DNA of 64,000 nt. Source: Ciona intestinalis. Lineage: Eukaryota > Chordata > Ascidiacea > Phlebobranchia > Cionidae. The translations under genes were made by a program, and so were the position numbers. Below the pieces are notes generated by a model. The model saw only the letters and a program-made list of their open reading frames with translations, ran no database searches and was not told the DNA's origin. Location: assembly GCF_000224145.3 (NCBI RefSeq), contig NW_004190416.2:248001-312000 (forward strand), read 5' to 3'. Below, piece after piece: positions 11,675 to 22,500 of this stretch; the first letter of the stretch is position 1, and each line of letters opens with the position of its first letter.

Positions 11675-12483
11675 TAAGTCAGCTCTTGCATCAGGTAAAA
11701 GTGTTGCTATTGACGACACTAATCCTGACATTGAATCCAGGAAAAGGTGAAAGTTTGATAAATATTAAACATAGTTTCAAAAGTTTTTGGTAATATTATA
11801 TGTATTAAAGATAATAATACAACTTGGTATGGGATTTAACCGATTTATTAACTTGTAGTCTGCAGCTAGTTATTTTGAACCAGTAAAGCTAAATATAAAT
11901 ATAACAAAAAATACTATTTATTCAAAATTTTAGATTGGCAGTTTTTGCTATTGTTTATTTACCTTGTACAGATACATTGACTGTGCTAAAGAAAGGAAAT
12001 GTTCGTGCAGATGTTTGTATTTTGATATTTCTATTGAGCATGCATTTCATAACAATAGGTGAGTGCATATGCAACACTACCTGCACGTAGCATGCAAAAT
12101 ACTCATGACCGTCAACAGCTATTTGGTCAGTAAAACTACATCCACAGGCTACAAAGTTACATATGTGATAACTTGTAAGCGAGCACAATGTGTTTGAAAT
12201 AGACACACATGTTATGATAACTTTGGTATTGAAATTAAAGCCACTGAAATTAAAGAGGCAAACTTCATTCCATATCCTGTGTAATAATCTAAAAAACTTC
12301 AGATTTCGTGAACTAAGCGGTTCTCCTCATGACATCATATCTTCAATGATAATTTACTCTCACCGTAAAAAGTTTGTTGAACCAACAACTAAGGAAGGTT
12401 TTGATGAAATAGTTAAAGTTAATTTTGTTCCTTCCTTTGAAAACAAAGAGCTTGAACGAATGTATTACTTGTATAATGTTTGA
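11675..12483 (+). CDS. PNKP: PNKP 3' end, second copy (5' partial)
   Basis: Partial exon 12 (11675-11746), exon 13 (11972-12058) and exon 14 (12303-12483) of PNKP, same phases and splice sites as the first copy. Differences include IDDTNPD for IDNTNPD (a conserved kinase-domain asparagine changed to aspartate), CSCRC for CPCRC, GSPHD for GTAHD and MYYLYNV for MYYMYNV at the C-terminus. There is no 5' part of the gene, so this is not an independent functional gene as assembled. It is most likely the other haplotype. Confidence 0.9.
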
Positions 12484-14830
12484 TTGTTCAATGTGTGATT
12501 CCAATTAATTTATTGATTTAAGTTTTAGTTCATAACATATTAAAAGCTGCTTCGATTTGTTTTAAATATATATCTGATTCTAAAAAGAATCCATTTTCTT
12601 AATGTGTAATCCAAAGTAAAAAATTAGACGAAGGCACAGCATATCTAATTTACAATTACCATTTTTTTTTGTTACATTATGTCAATTTCAATCTTTGCAT
12701 ATATGCAAAAAAATAAAATCATATCAGTGCTTTCTGTTTACTTCTTTGGTGCATATATAGTAGTTAATTGTACTCTTGATCTTGCCGAAAACATTACCAA
12801 ACAGAAAGGAACATACATAAATATTTGGCATTATTAGTAGTGGGATGTACGTAGATTGCGTTCAGGAACATATTACAAATGTATAGAAATGGTGTACATT
12901 GGAATTTAATGTATATTCACCATAGTGCTCTCTTTGGGAAAGTACTACGGTGTTCATTTATCTTGATATCTCAGTCCCCGTTAAAGACATATTTATCTGA
13001 TCTTTATAAACAGAATCGAGCCTCAGTGCTGCCATGAATTAATTAAAACGCGTATTCCGTAAGTTTTTTGTTAAATTATAACGTAAAAAGTATTGCAATA
13101 GTAAGTACTAATATGTTCTTTACACATATATCTCTTAAATATGTCTACCTAAAATACAATTTACCTTAATTGAGCAAAATCAGAAAAAGATGGAAAAATA
13201 AGTGGCAGCACTGCATATAGTTGCGCGTGTTACTTTATATTTTATATTTTAGCAGCACCGTTGCAGTAAACTTTACATGTATATCTTAAATTCTGTTATA
13301 ATTATTTGCTTGTTTACATACGTTCTGTAGTATTTGTAACTATTTTATTTATATTTTATAGATCCAGGGGGGCTGGATTTATTTAAAACTAAAGAAAACA
13401 CATAAATATCAAAATGGAAATGTTCGACGATTTTAAACGAATGAATAAACGGCAGGTAAGTTTTTTGGATTTAAAATCAAATAACTGTCGCTAAATTGTT
13501 GAAGTTACATCTAACACATGTGAATATTGTGTTACGTTAATGTATTTGGGATAATTTTAACCGAATTAGTTTCGAAGTTCTGTTTTTCAGGCATGTTATA
13601 ACGACTGCCGTTTTACGTTTATTTACTGTCATTTAACAATGTTGTAAATTGACCTGACCTTAACTGTAATCCAAGAGACAAAAAAATTTCATTCATTCAA
13701 ATATGCAATCATTTTTTTACATCATCCTTATTATTGTAGGTCTACTACCAAGTTCTCAACTTTGGGATGATAATTGCTTCTGCCTTAATGATATGGAAAG
13801 GAATGATGGTAGCCACTGGTAGTGAGAGTCCTATTGTTGTCGTTCTCAGGTTGGTATTCAAAATATTTTGTTGTATGTGTTTTATGGACATCATTTAACA
13901 TTTTGGCGTATTTGCAAATTGCATTATTCAATATCTGAAATGTCGGTTTGTATATTTGTCTGTTCTGTAATTATTTCATTCACTACATTAATTAATAAGG
14001 TCCGCTGATAACTATGGATTACTACATATTAACAATGTCACCCCAGTTTTTTTTAATATTAAAAAAAAGTTTTTTTATCATCCAACCACACGGTGGAAAC
14101 ATGGAGCCATTGTTTTTTCAAAGAGAGAACTACAGGTTTAACTGTATTTTGAAAATGCCAGCCCAGGTTTTTTTTAATATGTATAAAATAACACGATGCC
14201 TTTGCGTTATTACCATTCAACCATAACGCAGTGGTAGCATGGAGCCAGCATTTTATCGAGGAGATCTTCTGTTCCTTGGTAACGATCGTTCCGACCCAAT
14301 TCGTGCCGGAGAGATTGTGGTTTTTAAAATCGAGGGTAGAGACATTCCTATAGTGCATAGGGTGATAAAAGTTCATGAAACGTAAGTTTAATATTAAATA
14401 TTATTAAATTTGTATCATGTTAACTAATAAATTTATGATGTGAGTTTGATTTCTTTTTATATATATGCATTATTTACTTTATGTTTAACAAATGGTTTAA
14501 GTGACTAAAACGTTTGATTTAAAACCAACTGTTGTACACACGAGCTGTAATATTTGTTTTTTAAATCAATCCCATTTCGACCAATAATATTTCCAGCCAC
14601 GAAGGAAAAATCAAGTTTTTGACGAAAGGAGACAACAACGAGGTTGACGATCGTGGTTTGTACAAACCTGGTCAGTTATGGGTTGAGAAACATCATGTGG
14701 TTGGGCGAGCAAGGGGGTTCGTTCCTTACGTGGGGATGGTTACCATTATCATGAACGATTATCCGAAATTAAAAGTAAGTATACTAATGTATTAAAACTT
14801 CTGTTTGTTCTTTTATACATTAGCCTATGT
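11675..14830. repeat. Second copy of ~3.2 kb duplicated segment
   Basis: Right-hand partner of 8326-11549. It carries PNKP exons 12 (partial) to 14 and SEC11 exons 1 to 4, then continues into unique sequence with SEC11 exon 5. Coding differences from the left copy are few and mostly conservative, as expected of alleles in a highly polymorphic species. Confidence 0.95.
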
Positions 14831-15143
14831 AATAATATTAAAAAACTTTTTAATTATTTATGCAACTATAGCAGTAGCCAAGTCTTTATTATTTTTTATA
14901 AATCAGATAAATAAGTCATATAGCCTATTCATTAAGGTGAATAAGTGTCATTCATTCATTTATTCTCCCGTGTTAGTAATCCTAAACAAACTGCATGTTT
15001 ATTTTTACAACTCTATTAAATGGTAGTATAACCTACTCTCTTATTGCAGTATTATGACTATTTCCTTTATTTAATATTACCTTTTATCCCAGTACGCTGT
15101 GCTTGGGCTTCTTGGTCTGTTTGTCCTTCTTCACCGTGAATGA
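13414..15143 (+). CDS. SEC11: Signal peptidase complex catalytic subunit SEC11 (complete)
   Basis: Five exons, 13414-13455, 13740-13849, 14232-14381, 14597-14774 and 15093-15143, encode 176 residues (human SEC11A 179). This is the serine-type endopeptidase that removes signal peptides at the ER membrane. Features: a cytosolic N-terminus [14 protein letters not shown], one membrane segment at about 18-38, SGSMEP with catalytic S53, IVHRV with H93, [11 protein letters not shown] with D119, and a hydrophobic C-terminal helix [12 protein letters not shown]. Spacing of the three catalytic residues matches SEC11A (S56/H96/D122) with a constant offset of three. Vertebrates have SEC11A and SEC11C. 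One gene seems present here, counted twice by assembly. Confidence 0.97.
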
Positions 15144-16506
15144 TCTTTAATGCATCCAACTGCAGTGCTGCCAATTGTTTTTGCCCACAATTTTTATCGC
15201 AACACTGATCCGGGGTGGTATTCTCGTCTACTGACTAAAGTTAGTCGGCAGGTCGCTATGGTGCCCTTTTTTAAGTCTGCCAACTAAAATTTATATTTTC
15301 ACATTCAGTTGTACTAAAATCCAATTAAATCAGATTTTAATTCAACTTTTTTAAAGTGAAGTTGGACTTAAAACCTGAGTTGGTCGGTCAGGAAAGATAT
15401 AGCTACCACAAATATTTTAATCAATTGACTAAAACTTATATTATGTTTAGTCAGCAAGCTAAAATCCTGTGTATTACTGATTACAGAAGTTACTCGGTCA
15501 AAATCTACTGATTAAGTTTTAGTCCGGTGACTAAAAAGCAAAATCTAAATAAGTGGCGACTAGTTTAGTCAGTAGACGAGAGTACAACCTCTGATGTTGT
15601 TTGTTGAAACTTGTGTTTTAGATAATTTACCGCAGTGCATGTGTTGCACTGTATTTTGGTGGTGTTACTTTTTTACGGAGATTGCTGAAGAAATGTTTGG
15701 TTTAAACATACCGTAGTGAAACTTGGTCAAACGTTATGTGATTTTGTAGATGTGTCAAAGGATTAAGTGTGCAATATTGGGAATAAATGATAAACATTCA
15801 TCAAACAGATTGTTGTTGTATCTTAATGCTTACTTGGGTGCACATTTTATGGTCAGTTTAAACGAACATAACAGTGCAGATACAATTGTCTTTATTTCTA
15901 AAGAATTTTATTTTAATATAAAAATGAAGGAGTCAAGAAATAGTTTAAAAATACTATAAATAAATAGTTTTCAAAAATATTAAACAAAACAGTGTATGAA
16001 GTGAAAAAAGAATTTTGTGCGCATATATAAGAAGCATTTTTTTAAGAAAATGTAATAGTCATTTTAAATTGGCAAGTTACACAGCAGAGCATGCAGTGGC
16101 ATTTAGGCCTGATACCCCTTAAAATATATAACATAAGTGCTTAAAAAAGGGTAAAGTAGTTTAGTATCATGAGATATTAGTCAAGACATTTTGATTTCAC
16201 ATTAAATGTTACATTTAAAGAAAAAAGTCTAAACAGGTTAAGCAAAACTGATAGGTAGAAAAGAATGATTATATCAGTTTAGAAAAAATCTTTTTTTATC
16301 TTTAATTGTTTACATCCTAGCAGTCCAGCTGCAGAGGCATTCTTCACAACTTCCAAGTTAATATAGAATAGAAGCTTTTATCGGCCATTGCAACATTATG
16401 AGCCAAAAGTGCATTCAAGAGTTATTCTGACTCATTACCTCTTAGACAAGTCAAGTTTTGTGTGAGATGAAGTGCATTTAGGTCACGTGGTAGTTGGTAC
16501 ATTTGG
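15144..16506. other. Convergent intergenic region between SEC11 and the cupredoxin-like gene
   Basis: Convergent 3' ends of SEC11 (+) and the membrane cupredoxin-like gene (-). Apart from the MITE at 15218-15585 it is AT-rich sequence without a supported exon. The open frame at 15750-15959 has no recognisable features. Confidence 0.7.
15218..15585. mobile_element. MITE-like element with ~28 bp terminal inverted repeats
   Basis: The left end GTATTCTCGTCTACTGACTA (continuing AAGTTAGTC) is mirrored at the right end as GACTAGTTTAGTC then AGTAGACGAGAGTAC, with only a few mismatches. The ~368 bp between has no open frame of note but repeats GACTAAA-type motifs in both orientations. If the termini are TTCTCGTC/GACGAGAG, the flanking dinucleotide is TA on both sides, as for Tc1/mariner-type insertions. 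Confidence 0.75.
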
Positions 16507-19500
16507 TCACGTGGTATTGGGTAATGGTGGAGTTGAATGCATGGGAGGTAAATGATTAGGGGGTGGTTGACTACCATCAGGAAGATTGTCAATTATTGTG
16601 TTCATTTCAGATAGATCTATATTTTCAGGTCTATCGCTATTGTTTTGATTGTGACTAAAATGTTTCTTTATATAAATGATGACAGTAATCACAACAGCTA
16701 TAACTAAAACTCCCAAGATTGAACCAGCTATTATTTCAACATTAACTGGAGGTTGGGTTGTGGTGATTGGTTGCTCCGTGGTGATTGGTTGCTCCGTGCT
16801 GCTTGGTTTTTCTGAGCTTGTGGGGATCGTCACAGTTGTTGGAAAAACAGTGGTGCTGGGTTGGATGGTTGTAGTGACCTTACATGACGGAGCATCAGGT
16901 AAGTTGACAATGTTACAACCCCTTTCCACTGTGGCAACCGGCGCCGAACAAATGCCACAGCTTCCAACAGATTCATTCATGTGACTTATCAAAGTAGTTG
17001 TATCTGTTGAATCAATTTATTAAATTTACATAAGCGTAACATAAATTTAATGTCTTTTCATAGACAGTAACAAAGATAATATTTATTTTTACAATACATG
17101 ACATAAACCTATAAAGTTATAATTTTAGCCCTAGTGGCAGTCGCAAAGTGGTTGGCGTGCCTGTCTATAGTCAAAATTTTATGAAGCCAAGGGTAAAAAT
17201 AAAATATTTCCGTACAAATTAATTATTACAACAAAAAGGCATCAAAACAACAGTCGTTAACTTACTACTCGCAGTAGTTCTAAACATAAGCATTGCTCCT
17301 TTATCTCGCTGTTGTAAATCTGATTCCCCAACTTCATAAACCTCATGTATTTCCCCATGGATAACTAGTAACACACGAACCTAAAGGAAATTTGTCTAAT
17401 AGTAAACAATGTAAAATTAAATCACAATGTTTTTTATTTGGAAACTCGTAATTGGCACGAGGTGTATGAAACAGAACACCCGTGTTACAACGGCTGTCGT
17501 TTTCCGACCACACGATGCTAAAGCAAGTTACTTTCATTCATTCAATGTTTTATATACATTTGTTGGGTTTGCACACAGCAAAACTTCTAATTGCTTTGTT
17601 CTGAAAACATATGGGATTAAATTTTAAAAAGGTATATATGATAAATAAGTTTTAGTCTATTTGTTTTGCAGATATGCACAATTAAACTTTAAAAGGTTGT
17701 ATAAAGGTAATTAAATTGTAGTGCATATGTACAGTTTTGCAAATATATACAACTAAATATTCAGATCACTATAAATGGAGAAGAACTGTTGTTTTACTGT
17801 TATATTTCCTTGTGGTGAAACGAGTATGTTGTATCTATGGTCACCATTGTTGTAAGTTAAGTCTGAAGATTTTGAAGTTATAATTTGTTGACACGGAATT
17901 GATTTGCATGAAGTTGCAGTTTGTGCTGAAATATGAAATGAATTTGTTTTAATTAAATATAACTTTATTTATTTATTATTATTATATATTATGGGTTTAG
18001 CAGCCACCTTTTTATTTAACATTTTACTCAAGCAGACTTTACACTATAAATAATATATTTATATGCTTAATTAGGGTGGGCCTGCATAATAATGAGTGTA
18101 TAACATGAATGAATGAACGTAACTTGTTTATCCTCGCATTGCGGGCAACGCCAGGTGTTACACGGGTATTATTTTTCATACACCTCGTGTCCGCTGTACC
18201 ACATATTTAACTTGTAGGTAATTACCCAATAAAACTTACCATTGTAACCTTTATATTGGCAGCAGCAAGGCTCTTGGTTATAGTCACATAATTGCCATGA
18301 CGTTTCTCCAACTGTATAGGGCCCGGTATAGGAATTGTTGCGAAGAAACTATAAAAAGCGTCTGATTATTTACATTGAAGTATTACATTAGCTGCTATAG
18401 GTTTAAAGCTAGTAATGAGACAATTTTGCCCCTAGTCCCCATGTTGTGACTCTCATTAAGACTTAAACCATTAAATACAATCAGTTTAAAGTTATCTATT
18501 CTTACGAAATGACATTTATAAAAAAAAAAAAAATTTATAGGTTAAAACTTTCAAGTTGTACATTTCGTTTAGTATGTTTTACAGTTCTAATCTTCGAAAG
18601 AGAAAACATTAAACAGTTTTGAAATATTGTTTCTATCTATTCGTGTATTATTTTAAATAAGTGGTGTAGCAAACAAACAATGTCATGTCATTAGTTACAT
18701 GCTAGAGAAACTTGGTAAAAGTGGATTTAATGGTTATTGAAAATTGATGTAACTGTTGTGCCCACGAGTTACCATGTATGTAACTTTTTGTGGGTATTTA
18801 CTTTTTTACTGACCATGAAATCAGTTTTGGGTTTCTTCGTATAATTATAACAATTCTCACTTATCAAGATACCTGGACTCTGTGTCTTCTGAAGTAAATT
18901 AACTTGCTTTGTGTTGGATGAGTGTTCACAAGATTCCAATCCATCACTAATGCAGATTCGTTGGTGACGATTTCAAATCTAGAGCAAAGTGAACATACAA
19001 TTTCTATGGAATATACTTTATGCCTACTACTAAATTGAGGCTCACAAAAGTACATGGCATATTAAAACAGAAGTAGCAATCTTAAAGTGTCTTGATGCGC
19101 AATGCGGCACAATATTATAACTATAATAATGGTAGCAATTTACATGTGTCTGTGCAATGTAGCGCAATGGTATAACTTAGCAAAGTAACTGCCTAGCTAG
19201 CATAAGTAAGACATAATATAGAACAAAAATTAATCAAGACATAATATATAACAAACAAAATGTCATCAAATGGCCCAATACATGATGTCTACAGTGTACG
19301 CTGCAGTATATTTATAGTACTTTTTGACACATTTTTAACTTTCAACTTATCACAGCAATTTGACCCCATAAATTTAACCAAGTTATGTTATAGAACAAAC
19401 CTAATGTCATTAAACATATTTATCCTCATATACAGTAGCAAAGATCAGGGTAATTAATACAACAACAAAAAAATTGGCAACAAAACGACATTCGTTAAAC

Positions 19501-22500
19501 TACTTGTTTAAAGACAAACCTAATATCATTAAACAAGGTGCTACTTCTTCTGTTTATTGATCCAGGGGGCCCAACCTCTAAAGTGTAATTCAGCCGAACA
19601 GGTTCATTTCTCAAGTCGAAGTCAGGCTGAGTTGTGATGATGAAGTCTGGTATGGTTGCACTTGTTGGAGGGCCAGTTACATTTATCAGAAGAAGGAACT
19701 CAGAATAAATATTGAGACTTTGTGAAGACTGTACGGAAGTCACCTAGAATTTAAAGTAAAGTTAGTTATATGCATCTATATGTTGTTGTTGCTAGGTGTG
19801 TGTAATGTGTGTAATGTAGGTGTGGAATGGACTTTTTGTGTTTTGGTAATCATTTAAATGAATGAAAAAATCCACAAAAATAAACACACACTAAATTATA
19901 ATTTCTTTCCAAGTATTTATTTTTGTGATCTAGTTGGTTCTATTTATAAATAGGGAAAGGTAAAAGTAAAACAAAATAACAGCAAGTGCTTTAACCATAT
20001 TGCTTAACATTTGGTTATGTCTATGTTTTATCTATAAGCAAAAATATTGTTTTTCTTTTAGTCCTGTCTTGTGTTTTATTTACATGGCTTAGCTTTACAA
20101 TATAATAAAGAGAATTCGTTCTTTGGTTAGATTCATTCTGAATTTAACCAAAGCGTTAAATAGAACAAGGAACAGACGTCATTGATTAGGCTCTTGTTAC
20201 AAACAAACACAATAGCAATGTTTATATGTGGTAACCATAAACATTGATGAATGATGCAACATTGAGTGTAAAATACTATATTTTTTATTTTATGTTATCA
20301 GGAATTTCATCATAAAGTGTAAAATGGATTTTTTCTATATGGGTGAAGCCCTACAATGACCTAGACCCTAGTATAAAGGCCAAGAGTTGGTCGATTACCC
20401 AAAAACTTGAATTATCTAAATGATTTTAACAGCCAACCTTTTGACCTGTTGTTTTTTCATATACTTTTATTTATAACATTTTTATTGACTGTTGTTTAGC
20501 AGTTTTTCTCTTCATATTTAAAATATTTTGATCTTCACTATGGTTTTCCAAGACACAAATAAAATTTATGTCATGTAGACTATGTTATGTAAATATTAAC
20601 TTTCCCACCCGGAATGTTCCAGGTGTGTTACAAACGACGATCCAGTCCAATGTTGATCCTGGCAGAAGTAAAGTTGCAGGCTCACGTGGGTTGCCATGGT
20701 AACTGCCATCTGATGCTATCTCTCTGACATCACAATGGCTTTTATTCAAGGTAATACTGAGGGTTTGAGTTGCACAACAGCTAGCCAATCTGAAACATTT
20801 GGTTTTTAATTAAAAACAGATAAGCTAATATTGGTTCCAATTCTACCGTAAGTTTTATTTCTGTTTTCAGATATGACAACCAAGAACTATCCATAATTAC
20901 ATAGCAAGCAAAAGACAGTCGTTATAACACGAGTGTTCTGTTTCATGCACTTCATGCCAACTTTTGACCTACCACATATGTAACTTTATAGGTAATAGTG
21001 GGACTAACAATTAAGACAACCCATTAGTGCTTACTGGGAATATTTGTTAAGTGTCTAAATATAAAGAAAGATTTAACAGAAACCTGAATCTTTTCATTTC
21101 TCCGGCTTGTAAGTTTAATGTTGGTTGTATCTTCCCATTCACAGTGACATAATTAACACCATTATTATCATCTCGCAGCCAATCCTCTAATGTTTGGTTG
21201 GTCCCAGTTAGAAGTTCCAAGTTTCTGTAAGAATGGTATTCCTAATATATCATTGTTCTGTGCTGGGACAACTTGAGCTATAATGAGGATGTCTCATTTT
21301 ACATTATACGTTTACATACCTATGGACAACCCTTTAGTTAGGGCCCAATGAGCTAAAGCATTTACTGTCAATTTCTTGCCAAAGGACATGTACACCCACA
21401 AAGTAACATACATGTTACTCGTAAGCTGGTACGAGGTGTTAAACCTGTGTGATAATGACTGTCGTTTTCCGGCCACGCGAGGATAGTGTAATTTTCATTC
21501 AGATAGAAATTTTAACAATATAAACACCTGTTGTCTTCATCCCCAACTGTACTTTGAAGGTTTCCAAAATCCCCCCCACTTTGTGAGTATTGCATAGTTG
21601 AACCAAATAAAAGATGGATTTCATCCCCACAGTGACCAGGACAAGATATATTGGACAATGTTTCATGGATGTTACCTGAGATGTCTTCCACAACAGCCAT
21701 ACCACATAACCCACTGGATATCTGAGTGAAGGTTAGAGGTTAGTTATCCTTGCATTACTGTTGTGGTATTCCTCTAGATAGGTGTATTATTGGTGTAAAT
21801 AGAAGAAAAAACAGAAAATTGTGTTATAATTTGTGGAATTTCTTTGCCATGTAAAGATACACTTTTGTCAGTAAAGTGTTCTTGCATGCCGAAGAAATTT
21901 TAAAATTTATAATGTGTTTTCTGTATAACATGTTTAGTAGCTATATAACATGCCCCCTCTTCATATAGTAGCTATGTTTAGTGGATAAATTTTTATCACA
22001 GCTCAATATTAAAACTGTCACTTAGTTTTTACCCCTTTTCATTTTGAATCTAAATGTTCATTATTACCATATTCAAATAGAAATTCAATGATAAAAACCT
22101 TACCATAAAGTTGGAGGATCCATTTGTAAAAGTTCCATATAAATAAGTGCCTGAATTTCTGCTGAAAATCCCTCGTTCTATACTCGTGCTCTCGCCAGGA
22201 TTAATTAAATCCTGAAGCGAGTTCTGTGATAAAGTTTTGAACATTTGTTATTATCTTTCTGCTGCTTTTTTCACCAGATATAATTTTATATAAATCAAAT
22301 ATAGAAAAACTTAACGGTAGATAGAATAACCACACATATAGAAAAGCCTAACAACAGTGCTGTGGGGTAAGATGGGACACCTTTACCTTTTTAATGTCAA
22401 AATTCACACGGTCTATGGGAGTCGTGATGGGATTTTATAATTCTTTTAATGTTCTTTGTTTACTACCAAATGGGACAAGAAAATATAATAAAATGTTTCC

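Noticed and set aside
8326..14830. Two functional SEC11 paralogues (like SEC11A and SEC11C)
   Set aside because: Introns and intergenic DNA are as similar as the exons, and the duplicate starts and ends at the gap edges, which fits an allelic overlap better than old paralogy.
16676..16984. + strand 102-residue hydrophobic open frame
   Set aside because: Antisense of the Thr/Pro-rich stalk and membrane span of the minus-strand cupredoxin-like gene.
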